From the NCBI GenBank assembly GCA_037074705.1, contig CM073595.1, positions 24,779,501-24,843,500 on the forward strand: a stretch of DNA of 64,000 nucleotides, read 5' to 3'. Shown here piece after piece: positions 10,326 to 21,619 of this stretch (positions within the stretch are counted from its first letter, which is position 1; each line of letters opens with the position of its first letter). Under the pieces are notes generated by a model. It was not told the origin of the DNA and ran no database searches. It saw only the letters and a list, made by a program, of their open reading frames with translations. The position numbers and the translations under genes were made by a program. Source of the stretch: Zhengitettix transpicula (lineage: Eukaryota > Arthropoda > Insecta > Orthoptera > Tetrigidae).

Positions 10326-12337
10326 TATTAATGTGACTGTCCATTATCACAATTGTTTAATTTTTATACAATTTCTTTACTTATAGAGTTCCTCTGGTTG
10401 CCTTAAAGCATAATACTACCGTAGCAATCATCTATTATTATTATTAATTCATAATTTATTCAATTGGAGACTTTAAAAACGTTGTTTTATAATAGTTTAC
10501 ATTATAGAGCAAGTTATATTTGACATTATCCCTGTGTTTATGGTAGTTACCTTTAAAAAAGAACAAATGACTGAGCGAGTATTGTAATGGAAGTACTGTG
10601 TGAAAGTGCATTAGTCGTTATACATACTGCAATGGATGGAGCTATTTTCATACCCAATCAGTGTGCAATGGAGGTTTGCGTTTTGCATTTAAGAAAGGGG
10701 CGCTCAATTATTGTGATGTGGACTTTACAAAACGACTTACCCATATTACATTGGATTTTTATCCACGTGTTGCTCTTCAATGGCTGATGACTGTTCCTAT
10801 GATATATAGACAAATTTTAACGGATTGTTCAATTAAATTTACGTTTAAGATCACTAGTTCAGTATGATAGTCATAGTTTATTCCTAGGAATAATATTGGA
10901 TGTTTATTTGTATTTATTAGTCCAAGGTTATGTGAAATGGTTTAGCAGTACCCGCGGGCGATACGCAAACCCGTTCCCATTTCACATAACGTGATGCGTA
11001 ATGAGGCAAACCTCGCTGGCTAATGCAACTTCCCATTTTAATGGTCGTGTCCCCAAAGGAATTACGCCATATTACACGTTCGTAACTTCAAAATTAAAGT
11101 CCAATTATCACAATTATTATGTTGTATTTATAGATGCGTAACAAAATAATAAATGAAAATAATTGTATAGTATTAGTTCAAACTGCTATCAGATGCGAGT
11201 CAACTGCGAAATTATGTCTGTAGCTCACAAATTGGATCAGACTCTCTCTTCAGCATTTCATGTAAGCATATCTAAGTAGTTTTCCAATTTCTTTATGCTA
11301 ACAACAAACTCGAGAAGCTCCATCTGCTTGAAATATGTAATCCAGTACTCGTTCAGGAATTTCTACGCAGCGTCTGCACCGAAACGGTAATTCAAGTCCT
11401 AAACTGATTACCAAAATTAAGACGATCTTTTTTTTTACCGATGGCCATGATACCCTCAGAAGGCGAACTGTATTTTTTTTTGGACGTGGAACTGCCTGAT
11501 ATAAGTAGTTAATTTTAATGTTTGGAATGGACACATTCTGAAGTTCTAATTCCATTGTTTCATTTATTTGCTTTCACAGACTTTGATGCCATTATCTACC
11601 TTCACGTTTACAATTCGATCTGGAGTTTGGGGCTACGAGCGTTAAATCCGGTAATGGGATGATGCTTTTAGGAGCAACGGATAAAAGTAGCGTAACTATA
11701 TTTTAGCCGCTATACTGCCATTCCTGTAATCGTTTCGTAGAGGAGGCGCTGGGGAAATAAATTAAGAAAATTAAGCAACTTTCTAAATTATTACTAAAAA
11801 TTTTCATTTCACTAATTTTCCCAAAAATAAAGAACGTAAATGAACATAAAGACGCGAAGGTCAATTAATAAAATGACTGAATACCACGTTTGTAGGCGTA
11901 TTATTCTGAAGATGCGAACTCTGCCAGAAAATGCATTGCAGTGAAGAGTCACTTCGGCAAATCTCATACTCACAAAACAATGGTACGCAGTCGTTATTCC
12001 TTTCAGGTTCCGAATCCGGGTGTTTCCGTTGATTACAATCAATAGGCTTTAAGCAGGACTAAAACCTGGTTAATCCGGGGGATTTAAACTTGAGATCAGG
12101 GTCCCAGTCACATCTGGACTACGGTCGCTTACAATGGTACCAAAACCTATACGAAGCATGGGTTCTAAAAAATAATTTACTACCTGATGACCATGTATAA
12201 ATAAAAAATAAAAAGCAAAAAAACATCGCGCGAAATAAAACCAAAATTAAAATTTATAACAGCAACTCCGTAACAAATGAACGTAGCCTGAATCTATTTC
12301 ACCAGATCAAATTTTTATCTATAAACCAAGCCTGTTA
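10326..12337. other. AT-rich non-coding stretch with one perfect hairpin
   Basis: No gene is recognised. ORFs at 10587-10787 and 10661-10867 (+), and 11298-11555 and 11812-12042 (-), lack known motifs. A slightly GC-richer block lies around 11570-11760. A 14-bp inverted repeat is listed separately. Confidence 0.55.
10927..10990. repeat. Perfect 14-bp inverted repeat (potential hairpin)
   Basis: GTTATGTGAAATGG at 10927-10940 is the exact reverse complement of CCATTTCACATAAC at 10977-10990. The 36-nt loop contains the palindrome CCCGCGGG. There is no run of T or A suggesting a terminator. It may be a relic of an element's hairpin end. Confidence 0.75.
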
Positions 12338-12339
12338 TA

Positions 12340-13393
12340 CGAGGGTGGTCTGAAAAGTTTCCGACCTCAACGTGAAGATGACAGCACTATTAAATAAAAG
12401 CTAGTGTATTTTGTTGTTCATCTGTTGAAAGTTATTCACCAAAGTTTCAGCCAGTTTGGACGCGCAGTTGTTATGTAACAGTCGTTTGAGTGAGTTTATG
12501 TGAGTGTTTTTGTGAAAATGGAGAAAATCTAGTATCGAGCTGTTACTAAATATTTGTATTTTGAAAAGCAATACGCCCACACAAATCAAAGATGAGTTGG
12601 ATTCTGTGTATAGGGACACTGCACCATTATTTACCACAGTGAAATTTTGCTCCGCTGAATTTAAACGTGGCCGTGAGAGCTTGGGAGACGATAAACGTTG
12701 CGGACGTCCTAAAACTGCAACTACCGACGAAAACATCGCCAAAGTTCACCAAACGGTGCTACACGACTGCCGAATTAAAGTGAGAGATATAACAGGTCAT
12801 GAACATGTCAAAAGAACGTGTTTGTCACATATTAAATCATCATTTAGACATGAGAAAGCTGTCCGTGCGTTGGGTGCCGCGTTTGCGGTGTCATCTTTAT
12901 ACGCCCCAAAACAAAAATACTTTCCGACTGTTTTTTGGGATAGTCATGGAGTTATTTTAATCGATTATCTTCAAAAAGGAAAAACCATTACAGGAGCATC
13001 ATTACTTGACAAGCTGAAGGCAGAACTTGCGGAGAAACGGCCACATTTGCAGAAAAAGAAAATCCTGTTTCATACCTCAGCGGTTGCCATGCCGAAAATG
13101 CTCGAATTACGGTTTGAACTGCTTGACCATCCAGATCTAGCCCCAAGCGACTTCATCTTGTTCCCTCATCTAAAAATTGCGCTCGGAGGACAGAGATTTT
13201 CGTCAAATGAAGAGGCAATCACCTTCGTGAACACTTATTTTGCAGAGAAAAACGCCAAGTACTTTTTGGACGGGTTACAGTGATGGGAGCATCGCTGGGA
13301 GAAGTGTGGAGAGTTACAAGGAGACTATGTTGAAAAATAAAAATTAAATATCTTCTATCATTGTTGGGTCGGAAACTTTTCAGACCACACTCG
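12340..13393 (+). mobile_element. Mariner element with intact inverted ends and TA target duplication, defective
   Basis: The left end CGAGGGTGGTCTGAAAAGTT and the right end, ending AACTTTTCAGACCACACTCG, are inverted repeats of about 28 bp. TA dinucleotides at 12338-12339 and 13394-13395 are the expected target duplication. Length is 1054 bp against roughly 1.3 kb for complete mariners, so about 250 bp has been lost internally. The well-preserved ends could still be mobilised by a transposase supplied elsewhere. Subfamily placement (irritans/mauritiana-like) is my impression from the protein fragments only. Confidence 0.95.
12518..13283 (+). pseudogene. Mariner transposase pseudogene with internal deletion
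   Basis: The start ATG at 12518 is followed within five codons by a TAG. Recognisable coding then passes through three frames: TPTQIKDELD and VKFCSAEFKRG (N-terminal DNA-binding part, frame of 12561), MRKLSVRWVPRL (frame of 12850), then FWDSHGVILIDYLQKGKTI and HPDLAPSDFILFPHLK (frame of 12561). The stop is at 13281-13283. The second and third catalytic aspartates of the DD34D triad (in FWD and PSDF) are present. The region holding the first Asp (the DETW motif) has been deleted between the WVPRL part and FWD. With the stop, frame changes and this deletion, the protein cannot be active. Confidence 0.93.
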
Positions 13394-13395
13394 TA

Positions 13396-13850
13396 GTGTA
13401 AATAATTAGAATAATAGAGCGCCCTTTGCCTAAATGCAAAACTCGAGTACGAAAGAAAACAGCTGCTTCCATTACAAAGAATAAAACGACTGTAATATCG
13501 TACTCGCTAAAACTTACAGTAAGGTGGATGTTAATAACTTTTAGTTTTGAGCTATGGTACAGAAATAATCAGACTGAATAGGATTAGATCGGAGGAAAAT
13601 CCAGCGCTGTCTCTTCTTCACTGTCGAGAGGAAGGTGTGTAGGAAAGGCTATAGGAACGTGGTATCTATAGTGCCGTCCAGAGACTTGATAAAATCAGAA
13701 AGTGCTAGGAAGTTTTTTTAAAAAAATTAAAACGACAGTATTTGTAGTGGTAGGTTTTTTTAAATGATGAAGTAAAGAGATATTTTACATAATTTAATAA
13801 TCATTTAACTTAACATGCGTAAAATAAAATAAATACAAATTATGTGTGTT
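13396..13850. other. Non-coding stretch after mariner
   Basis: AT-rich sequence without recognisable features. Confidence 0.5.
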
Positions 13851-14640
13851 CAGCTAGCCGGGCAAAACAATCGGATCCCTTAAATCCCAAGTTAAACCAT
13901 GGTTTACGGTGATTCCCCCAGGCGCGTCAAGGATTGAGACACTTGGCAGTTACCTAGCGTTGATCTCTGGCCGTGATCATGTGGCACCCTCGATCTCTCC
14001 GAGTCCTCTGGATGATGCAATTTTGGGGCTGTACGTCCGTCCCTGGCGACGGTTAGTCGAGGAGTCTCTCTACACTTTCTTTACAGCCCCTTCGCTGGAT
14101 GTGAAAAATCGATGTTCTCGACCAATTTTGGATCGATCTTTCCTGAACCAAGAAATGTGATTGGTTCAGGCAGTCACGTGTTAATTCAATTTCTGGGATT
14201 TTTGGAGAGACGTTTCCCACAGTGCGACAGTCTAGGTAACTTCCGAGGGTCAACAGCCTACGTGTCTAAGTCCAGACCGAAGGGATTATCTATCCGGCAC
14301 GGCGGCGCCTGGTCAAATTCCAACTTGCCAAGCTCTCAACCCTTGCTAATATCTAATTAAATTAAAATACTATATGTATACCAATAATAAAACTATCGCG
14401 TTACATACTATGGACTCCTTTACATATCAAGACGGTAGCAGCAAGACACCCATAGTGTGGCATCAGTGAGCGAGAGGAAACCCGTTCCCAAGTGCGGCGA
14501 TACTTGCTTGAAGGCGGGTAACCAATTAAATGGTTCACATCAGTCCAGGTGATCTATGGCGGGGCTCCTAACAAACCGGTTAACACTGGTTACGCATTAT
14601 AACCCGACACAGGTTTAGAACTGTGTAACTGGCCCGTGAC
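13850..14640. other. GC-richer island of unknown origin
   Basis: This block of about 790 bp is clearly richer in G and C than its surroundings. It has several overlapping ORFs of 66-84 codons on both strands, none recognisable. It includes CCATGGTTTACGGTGATTCC, then TTGATCTCTGGCCGTGATCA and TCTGGATGATGCAATTTTGG, and a perfect 10-bp stem, CCTGAACCAA (14142-14151) with TTGGTTCAGG (14161-14170). The composition suggests an inserted element, possibly a retroposon leader, but I cannot identify it. Confidence 0.4.
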
Positions 14641-15371
14641 TCGATCTTGTTTATTTCTAAAGCCACATCCTTTCCCGATTTTCTGTATTCCTGCATACTA
14701 CACAGTTAAATTCTCAAGAATAAAATCTAATGTTAAAAACAAGAATACAGTAAAAATTAAGTAAGACGACTAATGTTTTTCTAAAACAGTATTTCAATTA
14801 TAATGGGAGCCTTTCTGGCTTTCCACGACTGTGACCAGAGAAATACACGAACGTTGCCACATCGTCTCATTCCCCCTCTCTTTCTCAAGCTGCCATTCGC
14901 ACAATGTATTTTCCAAAGCCATTAAAGTTATTTTGCCTCTTTTGGGGTCGTAGGTGTTTCTTACTAAAAACAGGGATCCAGCTAATGACTGATTTTTCCG
15001 CCTGGTTGCGAAGCACGTGCCTTTTCTTTCCTTCAAGTCACAATTCACTTAATGTATAACTGAAAATATTTTATTAAAGCTCCTCAAACAATTGATAAGT
15101 CTTTCGTGATAGATTGTTAAAGACTAAAATAACTTGCTGAAATCCATATTTTTTCGTTACAAACCAGAATAATTTTTAATTAATTAATAATGAAGAACAT
15201 TTGGAGTTAGTAGTCGTTACAATTACTTCTTACCAGAGATGCAATTTCACGTCAATCTTACTTTCTCTAAATGGATACGGGGATGTGAAGTAAGTGATTG
15301 AGGAATAATAATAATTTCAAAGTTACCACGTATCGCAGGGACCTCTGAATTTTAGTCTAACATTTTAAGCT
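14641..15371. other. Non-coding stretch
   Basis: No feature is recognised. The 84-codon minus-strand ORF at 14794-15048 is rich in charged residues but matches nothing I know. Confidence 0.5.
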
Positions 15372-15560
15372 GATACGCGTGTCTTTTGCTCACATCGACA
15401 TCCCGCATCAATCAGGATTTCGTAGGGGCTTAACGTCCTCTCCGAGGGATGTAAGCCAGAAAAATCGCTTGACCCGATCGTATTTGAACCTTTGGTTAAC
15501 CACGGGACCACAACGACGAGCATTGATCCATCAGTAATAATACAATGACGACGATCTCGT
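15372..15560 (-). mobile_element. Probable degenerate SINE, minus strand
   Basis: On the minus strand the sequence runs GTTGTGGTCCCGTGGTTAAC (A-box-like TGGTCCCGTGG), then AAAGGTTCAAATACGATCGG (B-box-like GGTTCAAATAC), then GCTTACATCCCTCGGAGAGG and GACGTTAAGCCCC. A pol III promoter pair followed by an unrelated body is the plan of tRNA-derived SINEs. The A and B boxes are closer than usual, so an internal deletion is likely. No clear tail is seen. Confidence 0.45.
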
Positions 15561-15984
15561 CGCTGCTTCATCTCAAATCTGAAATTCGTGGATCGGATTT
15601 GAAATCAGTAGGGTAACACCGTTGTAAATAAAAATAGCGTAAAAACTGAGATCCTCAGACGGTAGAGAGGAAATCAATAATATATCTTACTTTCCGGTGG
15701 TTAAGCCACAATATTTTATATAATTTTTGAGTGTCGCATTTAATTGGCGATTTGTTGACTTCTGTTCGTTTCTGGTTCATCCACTACTTTTTCCTAAAAA
15801 TTCTCTTTAATAGATTTAATTTAATAAAAATATTTTTTTTTATTTTAGTTAGTCCAAACGAAACCACATTCGATGAAATAAAAATCGCAATTCAAAATAA
15901 TTTGAAGAACAGAAATATTTCTGAAATGCTGCACATTAAAATAAAATATAATATTATCAATATAAAAAAAACTTCTATTAAATA

Positions 15985-16910
15985 AAACAGAGTGTATGTG
16001 TGTGTTTATGTATGTTGGTGTCTATGTTCCGCATACACATCTACACCCGTGGAGTAAATTTCACCAAATTCTTCACGACCAAAAAACTAACAGTGTTTGG
16101 GTTAGACACGTCTACCACCCCCAAAACCGTGGGTGTAAATTTTCAAACATGTTAAAACGGTCGATATTTGAGTCGGATAATTATTTTTCTTGGTCAAAGA
16201 GATTGATAGTGTTTCTACCGATTAATGTGTGTATGATTTCATCCAATGGGAAAGGAGCACCTTTAGGGGTGGGGGTAGAGGGGCTTTTCAAAAAATCAAC
16301 GCAAAAACAATCGATATTCTAGTCAAAACGGGGTTATGGATGTTGCTGAGATTATTTATCACAACCTGGGCAACTCGCGGGGGCGGCTGGGTGTTATCGG
16401 GGGTGGGAGGCGCTGGGCGGAGTTAGTTGGTGGTATAAATTTTCAAACATGTTAACTACCCGATTTTTGCGTCAAATAAATATAGTTCTGTATCAATGAG
16501 ATTCATATAATTTCTCTACATATGCTCTTTGTATAATATCAACCCCTTTCGGAATGAAAGGGGAGCACCCTTAAGGGTGGGTATGAGTGGCATTACATAA
16601 AAATAACGCAAAAACAATCGAGGTTGTTGTCACTGAGTTTAACTATGACATTCAACTTGACGTTTATACATTTTATACATGTCTGTCGATATTTGCGTGG
16701 AAAAAATATTAGTCGAGGTCAGTGACATTGATAATATTTCTACCGATATTGTTAGTGTATAATTTCCACCTCTTTTGTCATGGTAACAGAGCACGGTCAG
16801 GGGTGGGGGTGGAGGGGCGTTATATACAAATAACGCAAACGCAACCGAAATTGGAGTCAGATAGGAGGTTATGTATAAATTCAATATTTCAGAAAAAGGA
16901 AGTATAATTT
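15985..16910 (+). mobile_element. CCGCATACA-family element with repeated internal units
   Basis: A GT-rich leader is followed by GTTCCGCATACACATCTACA and CCGTGGAGTAAATTTCACCA. Three diverged units then follow, beginning near 16138, 16438 and 16675. Each contains a GATATTTGxGTCxGATAA-like segment, a TCAATGAGATTGATA-like segment, AACCCCTTTCGGAATGAAAG or a relative, a GGGGTGGGGGTAGAGGGGC-like G-rich block, and AACGCAAAAACAATCGA. GTTGCTGAGATTATTTATCA and CAACCTGGGCAACTCGCGGG at about 16340-16380 match the terminal region of the minus-strand copy at 25910. The element therefore looks internally multiplied. ORFs here are by-products. Confidence 0.65.
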
Positions 16911-16955
16911 TATTACAAACGCATTCACTTCATCACGTGATAAATTTATGAAAAT
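16893..16955 (+). repeat. Direct repeat with 17811-17893
   Basis: AGAAAAAGGAAGTATAATTT, ATTACAAACGCATTCA, TTCATCACG and TGATAAATTTATGAAAAT recur in order at 17811-17893. The second copy has an extra segment (CCTTTCGGACTGCATCTGG) in the middle. Confidence 0.6.
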
Positions 16956-17670
16956 ATATATTATCTTTCTGACGTATAGGATAAAAATAATTCTTACCAC
17001 TTTGAATAACTTTGTGCTTTGAAGTTGTATGAAGCCAGAACTTGATTGAATTAACAACGGTTAATTACATGATCGTTAACAAATAATTCAAGCTTCAAAT
17101 GCTAAATCATTCACACATTACATATTTATGTATAGGGCCGGTGCATATTGCGTGAGATAATTCCCCAGACGGTATTTTCGCTCATTGTTAGCACAAGTGA
17201 GCTTTGAAAATCGAGAATGCGACTATTGGGATTTGTAGCTGGGGCCGAAATTTATTTCTGATCCACATACTATTAACGCAGATATTTGGGACCTATTTAC
17301 GATGATGTATTTGTCGTTGACTATCTAAAGTGAACTTGTATGTAAACTATACTTTTAGTTACGACAATAATACTTACATTTTATTATACAACATTTCTGT
17401 TTGTAGTATAAATAGTTAGTTTTTTCATTCGATTAGTTTTTAATCTTTTATTTTTAGGGTTATGAAAATCGTCTATGGGTTTCAATTTATTTTTGCAGTG
17501 TAATGAAGTTATCTACGAACAATTAAATATTATATAATAGTGAAGAAATTCTTGTTATCAAAAGGGTAGTTTTTAAAAAAATTATATTTGTTGGCTCAAT
17601 TTTGGTTCGTAATTTCTTTCTGAGCACATCGCGTCATAACAGATATGTAAACAGTTGGTTTGTAAAAATA
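16956..17670. other. AT-rich non-coding stretch
   Basis: Nothing recognisable. Confidence 0.5.
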
Positions 17671-17765
17671 GAGAACAATTTCGAAGTGCAAAGAGATATA
17701 CGAAGTCAGTGCTCGTATAATAGAAAATCGATAATGTTGAGACATTGATTTTCCTTCAAATTATC
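17671..17765 (+). repeat. Dispersed repeat, copy 2 of the direct pair with 7773-7872
   Basis: GAGAACAATTTCGAAGTGCA, AGATATACGAAGTCAGTGCT and GAGACATTGATTTTC match the copy at 7773-7872 in order. Confidence 0.65.
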
Positions 17766-17810
17766 AGGAATTTAATTATAATTAAGTGAATGAAATAGCC
17801 AATCAGTCAG

Positions 17811-17893
17811 AAAAATTAAGTATAATGCATATTACAAACACAATGGTTCATCACGCCTTTCGGACTGCATCTGGTGATAAATTTATAAAATGA
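17811..17893 (+). repeat. Direct repeat with 16893-16955
   Basis: This is the longer of the two copies and carries CCTTTCGGACTGCATCTGG between the shared TTCATCACG and TGATAAATTTAT segments. It ends about 55 bp before a (TA)n run. Confidence 0.6.
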
Positions 17894-17947
17894 TGTCGAA
17901 TTTTGATTCTAAATTATTTACAAAATTACCATATTGCTCTTATTATA

Positions 17948-17971
17948 ATATATATATATATATATATATAT
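17948..17971. repeat. (TA)n microsatellite
   Basis: An uninterrupted TA run at the left border of an LTR-like unit. Confidence 0.9.
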
Positions 17972-19018
17972 CATGAAATAAAAAAATAAATAAGTCGTTT
18001 AATTTATTTTTAATTAAATGAATTTACCTCACGTGAAGCGTCAAAATGTAATAATTAAATGGAAGGCTTTTTATTAAATGAAAACATCGAAATTAACAAA
18101 CGAAAGATTTATTTATTTTGTTGCAATAACTCAAAAACAATTACAATTGAAAATTTTAATTTCTCAGGGTCTTCACTAGGTTTGATAATGGACACAACCA
18201 TTTGATTTAAAAATCTTATTAACAAACAAATCACATTTACCTAAACAATACGTCGATAGAAATAAACTAAAAAGAAAAGAAATTAACTTGACAATTAAAA
18301 TTGAACGAAATCTAAAAGTAAAGAAATTAACTCTGATTGACAACTAAAATAGAACGACATCTGACTTCTATCTTTTAATTACGTTTACATAAAACATTAA
18401 TTTTGTATTTTGTTACTTACACCTGTCCAGCTGGTTCCAGCATTCCTTTTGTTTTCGGGAGTACACTATTGCACTAATTCTAATATTGGCTCTCAGATTT
18501 TACACTCTTGAAGTCCACCTTGATAGGTTCCCTGGAACTCGGATGATCCTCCTTTTGTCAGCTATCTGATAACTGCTTGCCTTATATGAATCCTGTGATT
18601 CATAGATTTGCTAGTCTTTTTACCGCTTGGGACCTAAACTGCAACTTTACTAGTCCTGTCTGGCTGCAGACGTAAAAACTGCACTCTTTTCCTGGCTGCT
18701 GATAGACGTAAAAACTGCTAACTTAGCGATATTTTCGATGTACTGCTTCCGTGAATGTTTTTACTTTAACTTAAACTCACAACTTTGTTTAATAATACAT
18801 TAAACAGCGGCTAGTCTCCGCTCTAGACTCATTTGTTCCATCCTCCGAAATGTCCCGTCACCAACTGAACTATCGTAGTCTTCATTTTTAGCGCGCATAC
18901 GCCATTTTGACTTTCCGACAAAGTAACAAAGCTCGGCTCTATTGTTGTTTTGGAAGCTCCTGCCACTACAATTAAATTTTATTAAAACCAATTAATGGCC
19001 TAATTAATTGGCATTACA
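17972..19018 (-). mobile_element. LTR-like unit, minus strand, with primer-site-like flank
   Basis: The main unit runs from 18047 (TGTAATAATTAAATGG) to 19018 (AATTGGCATTACA), with TA-rich sequence immediately after. Left of 18047 (downstream in element orientation), the minus strand reads TTTTGACGCTTCACGTGAGG, close to TCTGGCGTCTTCACGTGAGG in the copy ending at 29997. It is followed by about 50 bp and then (TA)n. CTCAGGGTCTTCACTAGGTTTGA near 18165 is the complement of the family core. GCGCGCATACGCCATTTTGA near 18892 is shared with the copy at 32814. No coding region is present. Confidence 0.7.
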
Positions 19019-20335
19019 ATATATATATATATTATATATTATATTATAGTATATATTATATATTTATATATAAATATGTTTGACATAATTTATTCCATCT
19101 ATTTTATTTTTTATTTCCGTATTAAATATTTTTTAATTATTTAACGTCAATTCGATCTTATTAAGTTATCTTTTATTAGACCTTGCTCAAAAGTTTCATT
19201 GCTTAGTATTTGCACTTCGGAATGCAGTATATATTTTATATTAAATATCCTACATTTTTAAAACAATATAGTTAAGGAGTGATTGATTTATTTCCTGGAA
19301 CTCAATACCAAATCCAGTTCAAAATATTGGAATTCTTTCTTTTTAATTTTTTCATTTCTCTGGACGTAAATAAAAATATCAGGAAACATTTGTAGAATTT
19401 ATTACAGCGTCCGGGTCAGTTTTATTAAATTGCAAAATATATGCGGAAAAACCTTGGTCTTGCAGACAGAGGCGCAAATATAACCCAATTTCAATATTGG
19501 GTTTTCCAAGACACTGACACTTAATCTACTTAAGGTGAAATCTCAGTGAGATAAATGCTTATTAGATATTGCATTAATTCGGAGAATTCGTGAAGTTTCT
19601 GTCTCTGAATTGGCGTCGGTTGACGCTCAGTGCCCCTAAATTAGAAACATTCAGGGCTACTCGGGGAGTTCTGTATTCAAGGCCTTCCTTAATTAAGACG
19701 TCTATGTATCCAACTCCTTATTTACTGCCTCCCGCGACACTTTCAAAATGATTATGAGAATTAAAGCTGAATTTTGTGTATATATTAGCGATAAATCTTT
19801 CCGATATGTAGTCGGTTATTTCGAAAAAGAGTTTAAATAATTTTGTAAATTCAGAAGAACTTTTTGAAACGACTTTTAGAAACAAATAATTAATTATTGA
19901 TGAGTCTACGTTTACAAAATTATTTGTTTGATTTTGTCGATAGTTAATTATAGATCCCATATGTGGTTCCACAGGTATTTAGAGCTTTCATTCAACGTAT
20001 CCTCCATTAGACATGATTCAGGCTTTTTTAAAATTAATTTAAGACCTTATTGGAAGAATAGATTTTATATTTTAAAAGATCAAGGGATTTATAATTATCA
20101 ATTCAAGAATACAGACAAAGTTTTCACGAGCTCAAGAAATAAGGACCATGAAATAAAATTGAATTTATGATGGAAACATCTCGAACGGACACGGAACATT
20201 TTTTCATCCCGATACTTTATTCAATATCTGTTTATTTAAAAATATGAAACTGAAAAATATTTGAATTGCATACGAAGATAGTTCAATAAGTCTTTTTCAA
20301 GCAAAACGTATATTCATTTTATGAAAAAATAGTGA
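19019..20335. other. TA-rich run followed by non-coding sequence
   Basis: The stretch 19019-19077 is TA-rich. The rest is AT-rich with no recognised feature. The ORF pair at 19718-19972 (-) and 19928-20170 (+) shows no known motif. Confidence 0.5.
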
Positions 20336-21421
20336 TTTTTTTTAGGGTAACAGGCTACATGAGGGTAATCCACATGGTGGCAACTCCCCTTTAATTGTAT
20401 AGGAAGGGATTTGAAAGGGGGGATGTGGAAGGGTAGAGGAAGGTAGCCAAGGGTTAACTAGGGCCCCCGGTCTATGCTTTTAAGGATCCTACCCGGCAAT
20501 TCGCGTAAAAGTGTTGCAGGGAAAACCATAGGAAAACCTGCATCAGGTAGGTCGGGCATTTGGTACTTGTCCCACGCCCTTGCGATGGCGGGAGAGGGGT
20601 TTGCTGTGGGGTCGCAGCTTTCCCCTCGCCGTGCCTTGACCAGTTTAGGAGGCAGCTGGCCGACTATTCCAATAGGAATAGCGGACAACTCTTACCGTAT
20701 GCCCAAGGTCTGCAACCCCGGAACATACACCTCTCAAAACAGACCGAGGTGCCTCGGCATGGTGGAACCTTAGTTTAAAGCACCAGAGAAATGTGAAGGC
20801 ATCCCCAAAGGAGAAAATACTCTCGCAGGCTTCCTTCTGAAATGATTAAAGATATTAGAAATCGAGTCTGCGACGGCTATTCTCTCGCAGGCAATACCTG
20901 AGAGGGATGTTCTCTCGCAGGCAGAACCTTGTAGGAGAGATACGAAAGGGCTACCTTTGAGGATGCCTTTTCCTCTCCGTTTTTGAACTAAGGTTCCCAC
21001 AAGCCGAGGCACCTCGGCCTGTTCTGAGAGGTGTATGTTCCGGGGTCACAGACCTTGGGCATACGGTAAGAGTTATCCGCTATTCCCATAGGAATAGTCG
21101 GCCAGCTGCCTCCTAAACTGGTCGAGGCACGGATAGGGAATGCTGCGTCCCCACAGAAAACTCCTCTCCCGCTATCGGAAGGGCGTGGGACAAGTACCCA
21201 ATGCCCGACCTACCTGAAGCAGGTTTTTCTATGGTTTTCCCTGCATTTCTTTAGGCGAATGCCGGGTAGGATCCTTAAAATATAGCCCGGGGGCCCTAGT
21301 TAACTCTTGGATACCTTCCTCTACCCTTCCGCATCACCCCTTTCAAATCCCTTCCTATGCTATTAAAGGGGAGTTGCCCAACGTGGATTACCCTAATGTA
21401 GCCTGCTGCCCTAAAAAAAAA
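20336..21421. mobile_element. Foldback element with about 470-bp inverted arms
   Basis: The left arm (20336-20811) and right arm (20954-21421) are reverse complements at high identity over nearly their whole length. Both outer ends have an eight- or nine-T run followed by AGGG and then GCTACAT. Inner landmarks include AAGGATCCTACCCGGCA, AGGCAGCTGGCCGACTATTC and CCGAGGTGCCTCGGC. The 142-bp centre contains TCTCGCAGGC three times (20821, 20883, 20913). It is much GC-richer than the flanks. No transposase is encoded, and the overlapping 60-100 codon ORFs mirror each other across the dyad and are artefacts. It is probably a non-autonomous DNA transposon with very long terminal inverted repeats. 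The superfamily is unknown and I could not settle a target duplication. Confidence 0.88.
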
Positions 21422-21619
21422 GATTAAAGATTGAAATTGGTCTGTGAGACAAAGCAGCTGAAGAACTGTTCCACGTGTTCTCCACATTCTGGATTTGTCG
21501 TTCTATTCTCTGAATTATTCCGCGTTCATCCTAAAAGTTCGGGGCCGGGTGTGTAGTGGTGGATTCAGTGATTTAGCAACAATTATGTATGGACGTAGAA
21601 AAAAAAATAACTTCCTTAT
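21422..21619. other. Short non-coding spacer
   Basis: Sequence between the foldback element and a LINE relic. No feature is seen. Confidence 0.5.

Noticed and set aside
12401..12742. 113-codon minus-strand ORF inside the mariner
   Set aside because: It lies opposite the recognisable transposase N-terminus and has no motif of its own.
15731..15985. 84-codon Asn/Lys/Ile-rich ORF
   Set aside because: It is low-complexity, AT-driven translation with no motif and no context.
20474..20773. 99-codon ORF and mirror ORFs in the foldback element
   Set aside because: ORFs occur symmetrically on both arms with no known domain. They reflect the GC-rich inverted repeat.
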